Shown here in pieces: positions 19,549-29,341 of a stretch of 64,000 nucleotides of DNA. Each line of letters opens with the position of its first letter. Positions within the stretch are counted from its first letter, which is position 1. Origin of the DNA: Asparagopsis taxiformis (Eukaryota; Rhodophyta; Florideophyceae; Bonnemaisoniales; Bonnemaisoniaceae); the NCBI GenBank assembly GCA_030407315.1, contig JALQPE010000231.1, positions 124,001 to 188,000 on the forward strand. The letters run 5' to 3'. A program made the translations under genes and the position numbers. Below the pieces are notes generated by a model. The model was given only the letters and a program-made list of their open reading frames with translations, was not told the DNA's origin and did not search any database.

Positions 19549-20934
19549 ATGACACACGGAGCGTCGCTACCTCCGGTCCGATCACCCGCCAATCTCCCGC
19601 CCATGACTACCACGCCAGCCTTCACATCCGCCACGCCAATCAGTCCAACGAGCACGTCACTGCCGCGCCATCTATGCGCGCCGAGATCTAGACAACTACG
19701 CCAAGTTGCACAAACACGTCGGCCACGCAGAGCGGCGAGATGCGCAATTGAAACCGGGAAAAATGGTCCATCTTCTCTGGAGGACGATCTATTTCTCGCA
19801 AATCGGCAGCTCAGCGATCTAACGTCCCGCGTGCAAACCAACGTGCAATCGACCGATGTCGAGTTTCACGAGGCGTCCATCCGACACTTTCAAGCCCAGT
19901 CGTCGGAGCCGACGTTCTGGGACGATGCGCCTTCCGCGCAGAATGTGCTTCAAAAATTGGCGTATCACGAACGTATTGTTTCTACGCTGCAGTCCTGGCA
20001 AACCTCCATCGAGGACGCTACCGGTTTCATAGAGCTTGCAACAGAGTGTTTGGATAATGACGAAGGGCGTGATATGATTCGGGAGGCTCGAGGCATATTG
20101 GCGCTTTTAACGGAACAGGTGGACAAATTTGAACTGCAGAAACTTCTCGACGGACCACATGATGCATGTGGTGTCGTATTGACGGTGACGGCCGGCGCCG
20201 GAGGAACGGATGCGCAGGACTGGGCGCAGATGCTTTCACGAATGTACTTGCGATGGGCGGAAAGTGCGGGGTTTTCCGCCAAGCTCACAGAAGTTAGCGA
20301 GGGAGAAGAGGCAGGCTATAAATCTGCATCTGTTGAGATTGTTGGGGAATATGCGTATGGTTATGCGAGAGGTGAGAAAGGAACGCATCGATTGGTTAGG
20401 ATCAGTCCGTTTAATTCTCTTAGAAAAAGGCAGACGAGTTTTGCTGGGGTGGATGTCATGCCAATTTTGGAGGAGACCGAATTGACGAAGATCGAAATCG
20501 CAGATGCAGACTTGGAAGTGACAACTATGCGCGCTGGTGGTAAGGGTGGACAAAATGTTAATAAAGTGGAGTCTGCTGTGAGAATTGTCCACGTTCCTAC
20601 GGGGATCAGTGTGCGGTGTTCACAGGAGCGGAGTCAGCTTCTAAACAAGAATCGAGCGATGGAGATGATCAAGGGGAGGCTACTTGTGATTGCAGAGGAG
20701 TTGCGAGTGAAGGAACTGTCGGAGATTAAAGGGGATGCAGTGGAGGCGGCATGGGGAAAGCAGATTCGTAATTATGTACTGCATCCGTATAAGATGGTCA
20801 AGGATGTACGGACTGGTTTGGAAAACTCTGATGCCAACGCGGTACTGGATGGAGATTTGGAAGCGTTCGTCACAGCGGGGCTGAGGCATCGGCATGCAGA
20901 ACGCCAACAAGTTGAGGTTTCTTCGTCAGGGTAA
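19549..20934 (+). CDS. prfB: Peptide chain release factor 2, organellar (plastid)
   Basis: Class I release factor ending translation at UGA and UAA. The frame is open from 19390, but ATG 19549 gives a Ser/Thr/Pro/Arg-rich leader of about 65 residues, consistent with plastid import. Diagnostic features are [22 protein letters not shown], the codon-recognition tripeptide SPF in [13 protein letters not shown] (about residue 285), and the catalytic GGQ in [15 protein letters not shown] (about 330). SPF rather than a PxT motif marks RF2, not RF1. Bacterial prfB often needs a programmed +1 frameshift at an internal UGA; here the frame is continuous with no such stop. It is convergent with the next gene (110 bases). 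It serves the same compartment as the PheRS alpha gene two loci away. Confidence 0.94.
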   Translation: MTHGASLPPVRSPANLPPMTTTPAFTSATPISPTSTSLPRHLCAPRSRQLRQVAQTRRPRRAARCAIETGKNGPSSLEDDLFLANRQLSDLTSRVQTNVQSTDVEFHEASIRHFQAQSSEPTFWDDAPSAQNVLQKLAYHERIVSTLQSWQTSIEDATGFIELATECLDNDEGRDMIREARGILALLTEQVDKFELQKLLDGPHDACGVVLTVTAGAGGTDAQDWAQMLSRMYLRWAESAGFSAKLTEVSEGEEAGYKSASVEIVGEYAYGYARGEKGTHRLVRISPFNSLRKRQTSFAGVDVMPILEETELTKIEIADADLEVTTMRAGGKGGQNVNKVESAVRIVHVPTGISVRCSQERSQLLNKNRAMEMIKGRLLVIAEELRVKELSEIKGDAVEAAWGKQIRNYVLHPYKMVKDVRTGLENSDANAVLDGDLEAFVTAGLRHRHAERQQVEVSSSG

Positions 20935-21044
20935 AATAGAAATCAGTTTTAATCGATTCGGTAAGAGATGTGAAATGCACGCAAGTAAACGAAAAGTAAA
21001 TTATATAAAGTACACACACACAGAAAACAAAATACATTTGGCAG

Positions 21045-21869
21045 TTAACGAGCACCGTCAACAGTGGCATCAATCCTTCTCGGCGCACGCCTTGGAAGTT
21101 GCGAAGCGCGACTTCTAGTATAGCGACCCAACACGGGCAGCTTTGCTCTACATTTCCTTAGTTGTAAACCATCTGCTACTGGCGGCACGTGAACGCTGTC
21201 CAATCTCTCTGGCAACTTTGCGTTACTATTCCGAAATTCATTCTCATCCTTCTCCCTGCGTTCAATACTCCCACGACGTCGATCCCAGACGGCCTCGAGG
21301 TCCAATTTAGAGTCTCTCCTCGCGTCTCTCGCGCGTCTCGCATCTGCAAAGAGCGCATCAGACCAGCGCGCCTCGCGCGTTTCAGCGCGCTCACTGCGCG
21401 GCGTAGCAGCAGTGATGGAAATGGACCTCGGGCGATCCACGAAGGAGGCGTGCGAATTATGGCGAGCCTCGGCGGCGCGCGCCATAGCGGCATAGGAGCC
21501 GGAGCGGCGGAAATGGTCGGCGGAGCGACTGTTAACATGTTTCATACTTCCCGACGAGGCGGCGGGAACGGGCTGGGGCGGGGTCACAACGGGCGGGAAG
21601 CCCTCGCCGGTGACCACGACAGGCTCGGCGTCAAAGTCGAGCTCGGCATCGTCAAAGGGAGAGTACACTGCGCGCGACGGATTGGCATTGGCCAATGTGG
21701 CGGCGCGTGGCAGACGGGTCGCGCGCGGCGGCGACGGATGGAGCGGCGGTGTGGAAGCGGTCGGTGGGGTGCGATAGGCGGCGGCGTCGCCCCAGATCGC
21801 TATCTGTTCGAGACGGAGCTCGCGGAGGGAGCGACGGGTGTGCGGGGCGGAAGCGGTGGTTGCGGCCAT
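21045..21869 (-). CDS. Disordered Arg/Ala/Ser-rich hypothetical protein
   Basis: Predicted protein of 274 residues with no family I recognise. It begins with an Arg-rich helix (RRSLRELRLEQIAIWGDAAAYRTP). It then has long Pro/Ala/Ser-rich disordered stretches, an acidic patch (SPFDDAELDFDAEPVV), and a highly charged segment (RSERAETREARWSDALFADARRARDARRDSK). A plus-strand frame of similar length (21189-21977) overlaps it; both stay open because the region is GC-rich. The minus strand is preferred because its residue use is less skewed towards Gly/Arg and because it makes a convergent partner to RF2, as elsewhere in the island. Confidence 0.45.
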   Translation of the reverse strand: MAATTASAPHTRRSLRELRLEQIAIWGDAAAYRTPPTASTPPLHPSPPRATRLPRAATLANANPSRAVYSPFDDAELDFDAEPVVVTGEGFPPVVTPPQPVPAASSGSMKHVNSRSADHFRRSGSYAAMARAAEARHNSHASFVDRPRSISITAATPRSERAETREARWSDALFADARRARDARRDSKLDLEAVWDRRRGSIERREKDENEFRNSNAKLPERLDSVHVPPVADGLQLRKCRAKLPVLGRYTRSRASQLPRRAPRRIDATVDGAR

Positions 21870-23713
21870 TTGGAAGGATTGTTCGGACGGGATGGTGCAG
21901 GCGGGTGGGAAGGTTGCGGAATTGTTTATACGAAGCGGTGGGATGTAGGACGAATGATTGGTTGGCAGTTGTGGTGAGTCGAGTTGCGATGCAACGCGGC
22001 TCTATGAGCAAACGGCGACGTCATCAGAAAGCCTCGCTGGCGAGTCGTGCGGCAGCGTTATTTAACGTGTGCGTTGATTGGATGACTTGAGGATGCATTG
22101 TGTGTAAGTTGACCACTCGAGTGAAACTGCGCATGGCGTGTGCCATTATACCTTTGGTGGTGGACGTTGGCACTGCGGCGCGGGCCAGATGGTGCGGCCT
22201 GGTCCTGGTCCCGCTCCTGCGCAGCGAGTCAGTTGTTACTGTAAATTTTGATGCCAGAGGACCTCATATGAAATCCGTCCCTTGTCCCATCCAGAGCAGC
22301 GCTCGGGCACAATTGCAATTCAATTATCGGCAATCACGCAATCGACACTTTGTCCCAATCATTATTTGCTCCGCATGCGTAATGCGCGCGATGTTTTGCC
22401 CATTCCATGCTCGGAAACACTGACATCTTCCGCTCATCTCAAGTTCATCCACCGTGCCGCGCTCGCGCCGTACACAACTGTACACTGCTGCCGTTGACTG
22501 CTTCCAAAAACCCTCCGGACCACTCGGCAATCTACCTTCCCGCGCGCAAAGCCAAACCAAAACCGTACTACCTTGATACAATTAATCACTCGCCAAACTT
22601 TACATCATTCCTGTATTCTCCCTCGTGACATTTCCCCGTCACATAAATCAACAGCATCCCATTTCAGTTTGTGTGGCAAGATCCAACATCGATCACAGCA
22701 GTGCAATGGTCGCATCAACTGCGTCAACATAGTAAGGGATCACAACGGTTGGAACGATGCAATTCAAAAATTCAACTCAATTTATTTGCTCCATTCGATA
22801 AACCGTCATGGCACCCATATCATTCTTTACACTAGTGCACGCACCCTGGGTGTGTAGGATGCACCGGTACAAATTGGCGGTATGTCATTGCCGAATCTAT
22901 ACTTGCGTTGGCATCTGCATCCCCAAGAATGCTCCGCCACGAAACTGTTCAACATGAGTGGTCGAGTGAAGGGAAACGCTGGGTGCTCCGAATGGAATTG
23001 CTAGCTTGCATGCATGCACACACCTGAGATAACTCAGTATGAATGTGACTGGACACACACAGCTCGACATGTCAATTATACATAATGTACCCTCGAGTCT
23101 TGGCAAGCTTGCCGCATACTGCACAAAATTATACTTGTGGTACTACACATCAATCATGGAATATGTCGTCGCCCCCACCTTTGTCTTCACGCCGTTTCAT
23201 CTGCCAAGTCCAGTGTACTCTTCGAAATTTCTAGCAACAGCTAACGTACATACACAAGTAATCGAGCGAAAATAAATTGTGTCTCCAAATCCTGATTGCT
23301 GTTGTATATCGTTCATCACCTCTTCTATTCCTTGGGCTTTACTGCTTTTCAGCAAAGTATCCTTCGCTGTTCTGAAATGTTTTCTTCAACCGAACATGAC
23401 CACGTTTTATTACTCATCTCCGTGCCATACATCGTCCATCACAATCAATGCCCCTACTTCACCAATGACCATCCCCGCCATGTATCCTTCTGCCGTCTCT
23501 AATGCCAAACTACTGGCCGAGCGGCCAGCCAGCAATCACCCTTCTCAGTAACCATCCACCAGTGAACCCTTGGTATAATGTCCATGTCTATTATTTCCAA
23601 GTTCAATCTCCGCGACGCAATCGTCTTGCAAAAGTCTACTTATACGCCATCCTCAAACAAATCGTGTAGCGTTCAATTGAAACCACAGCTCTTTGCGGTA
23701 ACTTTCCTGAAAC
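21870..23713. other. Long intergenic region
   Basis: About 1.84 kb with only short frames on both strands, none with a domain or leader. Composition shifts from GC-rich at the left to more A/T with C-rich runs at the right. It should hold the promoter of the hypothetical gene on its left and of the metallo-beta-lactamase gene on its right. No RNA gene or repeat was recognised. Confidence 0.5.
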
Positions 23714-24883
23714 ATGATCCCCTCTTTCTTTTGTACACTAACTACCTCCCTCCTGTTTATAGTGCTTGTGAATGCCTCCGTCGCACCGGAACCAACAGCA
23801 GAAGTCTCTGCAACTCCGGATGCACTCTGCCCCTCCGTAAGAGAGTGCATCGATAACTTGGATAACGGCAGAGAATGTGGAACAATTCCCGTTATTCCTG
23901 GCACGTTTCTTCCACTACCGGATCCAGAACTTGGTTTTCTTCTCACCGAGCACCGCCCTGGAGTATACACATATTTTGATGGCGTCTATCACACCCTCAT
24001 GGCAGCCGAAGGTACTCATTTTGTGTTTGTTGATTTCCCAGATACACCTGGCTCCAATCTTCCTGACGGAACTGGAACTCGTCTGACGCAAGCTGCAGAC
24101 ATGATCATTGGAGATACTGTCCCCACTCGCATTGACATGGTGTATTCTCATACCCATCTTGATCATATAGGAGCTGGAACACGTTTCCAGAACTATGTTC
24201 GTACACGATTCCCAGACGCTGAATTGGAAATCTACGGGAATATGGATACATTAGATACGCTTCCGTTCTCTACAACTGGTCGTGCACCACCACCGACGAA
24301 AATAATTGGAAGTGAGGGAACTGTGATTGAACTGGGCGAAATTCTATCCGTCGAGCTATCAATCGTCGGCGGGCATACTGATTTCGATATGTTTGCCTAC
24401 ATTCCACGTTCGAATGGAGAGCCTTCAGTCGGGCATATGAACGATGTTATTTATCCAAAGTGGTCTCCATTCATGAATTTCGGCACAACATCTGATATAA
24501 TTGACTATAGGAACGCACATGATCGACTGCTTGAATTTGAGAATATCGATGTGTTAAGTGGCGGACACGTGATTCTCGGCACTCGCGACGATATTGTCAC
24601 GAGCCGCGATTATGTCGACAGTGTCATTCAGGCAGCAATGGACAGTCGGAATGCTGAAACGCCCGAAATTCTCGGCGCCGCTGGAGCAGGACTTTTCACC
24701 GACCCGGAAGCGCCCGAATTTGGCAATGTTTGGTATATTGGGAATGAGGTAGTAATGAGAACTCGAATCGATCGATGTTTCCGCACTGTCATTGAAGAGT
24801 GGGGCTGCCGGTTGTCCGGATTGCAGTTTAATCTGCGTAGCCATTGCTTTACTGCTCTCAACTTTTTGTGCACTGGACTTTGA
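23714..24883 (+). CDS. Secreted metallo-beta-lactamase-fold hydrolase
   Basis: Protein of 389 residues starting with a signal peptide (about 20 residues, SFFCTLTTSLLFIVLVNASVA). The metal-binding motif HTHLDHIGAG is at about 145-155. It is followed by GGHTDFD (third His ligand), an Asp-containing strand NDVIYPKW, and GGHVILGTRDD (last His), in the order expected for the MBL fold. Cys residues near both ends (CPSVRECIDNLDNGRECG; CFRTVIEEWGC) suggest disulfides in an extracellular protein. The C-terminal 20 residues are fairly hydrophobic. Substrate cannot be told from sequence; the fold covers lactonases, phosphodiesterases and lactamases, and no real antibiotic role should be assumed. Neighbours give no pathway hint. 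Confidence 0.83.
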   Translation: MIPSFFCTLTTSLLFIVLVNASVAPEPTAEVSATPDALCPSVRECIDNLDNGRECGTIPVIPGTFLPLPDPELGFLLTEHRPGVYTYFDGVYHTLMAAEGTHFVFVDFPDTPGSNLPDGTGTRLTQAADMIIGDTVPTRIDMVYSHTHLDHIGAGTRFQNYVRTRFPDAELEIYGNMDTLDTLPFSTTGRAPPPTKIIGSEGTVIELGEILSVELSIVGGHTDFDMFAYIPRSNGEPSVGHMNDVIYPKWSPFMNFGTTSDIIDYRNAHDRLLEFENIDVLSGGHVILGTRDDIVTSRDYVDSVIQAAMDSRNAETPEILGAAGAGLFTDPEAPEFGNVWYIGNEVVMRTRIDRCFRTVIEEWGCRLSGLQFNLRSHCFTALNFLCTGL

Positions 24884-25367
24884 ATTCAGGTTAAAGACGA
24901 CGACAAATATGACAAATTGCGAAGGCCAAGTTGACTGTAAGCTAGAAAGGTAGTAAGAGACGTACCTTGTTGCTGTGGGAATACGTAACATAGATAACTA
25001 TTATGTAGAACTGCAAACTCGACAGGAGCTTTGCGTATATTATTGATGCGTCAATCAATTACATTTCGGGAGCGCGCTGCGCTGTTCGCCACGGAGCTGG
25101 TCCAACAGCCAACAAGGGCGCGACTGCACTGGCTTGTTGCTGACATTGAAACTTTTCCGCTTTTATTTTCATAGCCCTACAGTACTGGTCCATAGATGGT
25201 GCTAGAGCTCCTGCCAGCGTTACATCATTTCAAGCTTGACCACTGTCAGCATTGTCTCCCCTTACCAGCGACCGTCCACTTTTCCCATCCCTTCCTCGAC
25301 TCTACTTCAACGACGTGCGTCACATCGCAGCCTTGTTCTCTCCCCGCCATCACCTCCCACTACCAAA
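24884..25367. promoter_or_regulatory. Intergenic region with UGDH promoter
   Basis: About 480 bases between the MBL gene and the UGDH start. The last 150 bases are pyrimidine-rich, as expected for a leader directly upstream of the ACCAAAATGG start context. Confidence 0.45.
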
Positions 25368-26861
25368 ATGGTTTCCATTCCATCTCAAGACGGCCTCAAA
25401 ATATGCGGAATTGGCGGCGGTTACGTCGGCGGACCGGTACGTACTCTCTCCGCAAAACGCGTCCATTCAATATCATGCACCAACTAACCCGCTACTCTCC
25501 CTCAGACAATGGCCATGATAGCCCTCAAGTGTCCAGAAATTCAGATTACAGTTGTGGATATTTCCGCCCCGCGCATTGCAGCTTGGAACAGTGATAAGCT
25601 GCCGATCTACGAACCGGGACTGGACAAGGTCGTGCAAGCCACTCGTGGAAAGAACCTCTTCTTCAGCACAGATATCGACAAAGCCATCCAAGAAGCAGAT
25701 GTCATTTTCGTTGCCGTGAATACCCCGACTAAACAGGTCGGAATCGGTGCCGGTCGCGCATCCGACCTCACATACTGGGAGTTGGCCGCTCGTCGCATTG
25801 CCCAAGTGGCAGAAACACCCAAGATCGTCGTTGAAAAGAGCACGGTGCCAATTCGAACTGCAGAGGCAATTTCAGCCGTCCTGCATGGTGCCGGAAAGAC
25901 CCGCTTCGACATTCTCAGTAACCCCGAATTTCTCGCAGAAGGCACAGCGATGGATGATCTCAACGCCCCCGATCGCGTCCTGATCGGAGGTACCATGAAC
26001 GAAGAGGGCAACAAAGCATGCCAAGTTTTGGCCGACATTTACGCGCATTGGGTTCCCCGCGAAAAGATTCTTCAGACCAACGTCTGGTCGTCGGAACTGT
26101 CAAAACTTGTCGCAAATTCCTTCCTTGCTCAGCGCGTTTCTTCCATCAACGCTATCTCCGCTCTCTGCGAAGAATCGGGTGCAGATGTGGATGAAGTTGC
26201 CCGTGCAGTTGGTATGGATCATCGTATTGGCCCCAAGTTTCTTAAGGCTTCTGTTGGTTTTGGTGGCTCCTGTTTCCAGAAAGATATTCTCAATCTCGTC
26301 TATCTATGCGAATCTATGGCCCTCCCAGATGTTGCTGACTATTTCTACCAGGTTGTGAAGATGAACAATTTGCAAAAAGAAAGATTTGTCTCACGTATTA
26401 TCCATGGTCTTTTCAACACTGTAACGGGAAAGAAGATTGCTCTCCTCGGGTTTGCATTTAAGAAGGATACGGGAGATACTCGCGAATCAGCCTCCATTGA
26501 AGTTTGCCGCCGTCTCATTGAGGAGAAAGCGCAGATTGCAATTTATGATCCCAAGGTAGAGGCAGAGCAAATTTGGCAGGACCTTTCAACTGTTTGTAAG
26601 ATGGATAAGACAGAACTCGGAAGATACGTCTCGATATGTCCAGATGCCCTTTCAGCCTGCAACGACGCTCACGCAATGGCCATTGTCACGGAATGGGATG
26701 AATTTAAGGAATTGGACTACAACGAAGTTTTTGAAACTATGACGAAGCCATCATTCATTTTTGATGGTCGTAACATTCTCGATCATGAAGGTCTGAGACA
26801 GATTGGCTTCATTGTTTACGCCATCGGAAAGCCACTCGACCCCAAGCTGAATACTGCTTGA
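25368..26861 (+). CDS. UGDH: UDP-glucose 6-dehydrogenase (two exons)
   Basis: Oxidises UDP-glucose to UDP-glucuronate with NAD+, supplying uronic acids for cell-wall polysaccharides. Exon 1 (25368-25436) encodes 23 residues including the Rossmann motif [10 protein letters not shown]. Exon 2 (25506-26861) begins [20 protein letters not shown], and together they rebuild the conserved GYVGGP-T...CPEI block. The product is 474 residues, normal for eukaryotic UGDH. Other hallmarks are [26 protein letters not shown], the catalytic Cys in [19 protein letters not shown] (about residue 277), [15 protein letters not shown] and the C-terminal FIFDGRNIL. The start ATG sits in a good ACCAAAATGG context. 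It is the last recognisable host metabolic gene before the repeat island. Confidence 0.96.
25437..25505 (+). other. UGDH: Spliceosomal intron of UGDH
   Basis: 69 bases, GTACGT donor, CTCAG acceptor, CTAAC motif about 25 bases before the acceptor. It interrupts the dinucleotide-binding motif between GGP and T, and its removal restores the conserved frame. Confidence 0.93.
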
Positions 26862-27910
26862 TAGAAATTGTGTATTAACGTACAGCATGGCACGAATGTA
26901 ATTGCAAAAGAAACGCGGCCTGTACTCTGATTTGTTTTCGTCACGTTTCGTTGATATCAAACACTTCACCAGCTGTTTTTCTTTATGGCCAACAACGTAT
27001 CATTTGTATTTGCTACGATACTTCATCTCAGTTCAAGGTGATGGAAGTAGAGATATGTGGATGGCAAGGAACCAGTCCGGGCATAAACGATTGAAGTTTT
27101 CACTTTTTTGTATATTGAACATTGCTTCATGCCAGCAAGGTATGTTCACCGATTAGAAAATGTTCAAGAGACTGTTGTTACACGCGACGCATTTGATTTT
27201 TATTGGGTCCATTAGAGCGTACCAATTTTTGTAGGCGATTTCTGATTTCACTACATGGGAATACGGGGCCGTTCGGGGAACTCGATTCTGCATGCGCGCA
27301 AGCAAGAAATAGAGGGATATCATTGGGAGATAATTTTGGTATTCACGACAGTCAGGACGCCAACTCATCAACCACAGCAAGCACATCAATGTAACCCTCA
27401 AGGGTACACTAAAGGAAACTACACCGACAACATGACAGACGCAATCAACAGCAATCAAGACCAGTCACAATGGGATCAGTACGCAGACGAGGAAAAGATC
27501 CTCCCTGTCGTATGACATTTGCGGAATAAAAGTTGGGAGTCCGGATTATACAATAGGGTTTCAAGGAACGAAGAAGATATTTTAACTTCACAACGAAAGT
27601 ATGAGGCACGGTGGCTAATTTGGCGGTAAAATCTGTTTGCGATACAGTATGCAACTCTTGCCCCTGCATTCCGATTCCTACAGAGTCAAGCTGATAGGAA
27701 CCAAATTGATTTACCACCCGACGACGGCGTTTGTCATGGAATACAAATCCAGAGCTGCACCGAAGGATCATCTGCCGCCAAGGAAACCAGTCATTCGCGA
27801 CGCGCAGGCTCTCGCGTCGTTCAGGGAATTGTCAACTAGTCGCCTCTAGCTACTGCGTCACCGTGCCGCCTCACCCTTGCTCTTCCACTTAAGTTTTTGT
27901 TTTTACCTAG
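26862..27910. other. Intergenic region at the border of the repeat island
   Basis: About 1.05 kb with short frames only and no domain. Its right part, up to 27910, is probably the 5' untranslated region of the DIRS-like element, but no terminal repeat was found by eye, so the element border is not defined. Confidence 0.4.
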
Positions 27911-29341
27911 ATGGACCCTACTCCCCCAGACAGCACTGGGGATGGACCGAACAGAGTACAAGCGCGCAAAAGGACTTATCCTAGCCTCTCAGACGGACAA
28001 GATACGATTCGCCGAAGAACAGAGGCGTTACCAACCAACTCTTCCAACCCATCCTCTAGACCCCACGGCTCACAGCTGCGTCGTGAGAGTCCTCCGGAGC
28101 CTCCATCAATCCGCTTCAGTACAATTGCGTCTGCTGAAATCAGGACGCTGCTAAGCTTTAGCATGAACCAACTTTTTCAGCTCTATCAGGACGCTCCAGC
28201 AGAGATTAAAGCCCGCTTCTCTCTGAACCACTCAGCACCCCTCGAAACAATCCTTCAAATGCGAGACGATGCGCGAGCAGTAGAGTCACCCCATCTACCG
28301 CTCAGGGGACCAACCCCAAATGAGGCATTTGAAGCCCTAATGGAGATGAAACCATCAGAGCTGTTAGCGGTCGCAGAGGAACGACCGCAGCGACTGAACG
28401 ACTTGCTCAACTCGGGAATTAGAGCGCGCCAGAGCCTCCCTGACCTTCGTAGTTTGAATCTGGACGACGCCGCTTTGCGAAACCTTGCCACCGTCCTGTC
28501 TTGGAAATTCAATGCAATTAGCGACCTTCTGGACATCGAAGAGGAAAAGAATCACGATCTGCGAGCTCGTTGTGCCAATTTAGATGCCAGAAATCCTGGT
28601 AATGTCATATCCCCTCCAAATGCACATGATGCAACCCCAATTCTAGCGAATGAGTCTACAACGCAGATCGGTGGTGTCCCTATCGCTTCTGGTCCCGCTC
28701 CCTCGATTGAAGGGGGGGATTTTCAGACGGGACGGCGAAGTTCCGTGCGTTTGCCGTCCCAGCTTCCGCCCTATCCATCGCATGGAACTTCAACAATCCT
28801 GCTAGCCGTGACAGAGATAATCGGCCCATCAATTCTCTACAACTTTATAAAACACGGGATGACAGTAGAGAATTATGTCCGCACAAGACCGTACTGGCAA
28901 GCAGGAAACCATCCCGAACAGATAGAATTGGAAGCGCTGACATTGGCTCGTGTTCTACACATCACGTTGATGCAGTACCCGTCCCCGACGTCAGCCCTCC
29001 TCTCATGCCCGTGGATGGAGGTAGCATTGAGACGGCTGTACACGATTCTAAAAGTGGAGGAAACGCACAACAGGAATCCGGAGCACACGAGGGCCGTGAT
29101 CTGGGAAGGGTACAAACCTGCTCTCGAAACCCAAAGAGACGACGGACTCGTGGTACCACTTTTGGAAAACAGTCGCATGCATCATATCTCAGCGGAGACC
29201 AGGACAAACGCAGCCATGATACGAATGGTTCCCCCACTGCGATCATCGGCCCAAAAGTCGTTTCGGGGAAGGCGGAAGGCCAACAGACGCTTCGAAACGG
29301 ACCGGCAGAGAGACCAACCCCCAGAACCTCGCGCAGTCTAG
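27911..29341 (+). CDS. DIRS-like ORF1, gag-like protein
   Basis: Protein of 476 residues starting at a clear ATG. The N-terminus is polar and Pro/Ser/Arg rich (disordered). The middle is helical (LLSFSMNQLFQLYQDAPAEIKARFSL; EAFEALMEMKPSELLAVAEE). The C-terminal third is longer-range helical and then basic. There is no zinc knuckle. By position, as the first frame before RT-RNase H in a DIRS-like element, it should be the nucleocapsid-like protein. The last 112 codons overlap the RT frame, so this region encodes two proteins. Confidence 0.7.
   Translation: MDPTPPDSTGDGPNRVQARKRTYPSLSDGQDTIRRRTEALPTNSSNPSSRPHGSQLRRESPPEPPSIRFSTIASAEIRTLLSFSMNQLFQLYQDAPAEIKARFSLNHSAPLETILQMRDDARAVESPHLPLRGPTPNEAFEALMEMKPSELLAVAEERPQRLNDLLNSGIRARQSLPDLRSLNLDDAALRNLATVLSWKFNAISDLLDIEEEKNHDLRARCANLDARNPGNVISPPNAHDATPILANESTTQIGGVPIASGPAPSIEGGDFQTGRRSSVRLPSQLPPYPSHGTSTILLAVTEIIGPSILYNFIKHGMTVENYVRTRPYWQAGNHPEQIELEALTLARVLHITLMQYPSPTSALLSCPWMEVALRRLYTILKVEETHNRNPEHTRAVIWEGYKPALETQRDDGLVVPLLENSRMHHISAETRTNAAMIRMVPPLRSSAQKSFRGRRKANRRFETDRQRDQPPEPRAV

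Noticed and set aside
21189..21977. A 262-codon plus-strand frame opposite the disordered gene
   Set aside because: Gly/Arg-skewed composition; the minus-strand frame fits the convergent layout better. Neither has a domain, so this is a preference, not a proof.
22100..23560. Several 70- to 107-codon frames
   Set aside because: Short, overlapping, unrecognised, and scattered over both strands; treated as intergenic.
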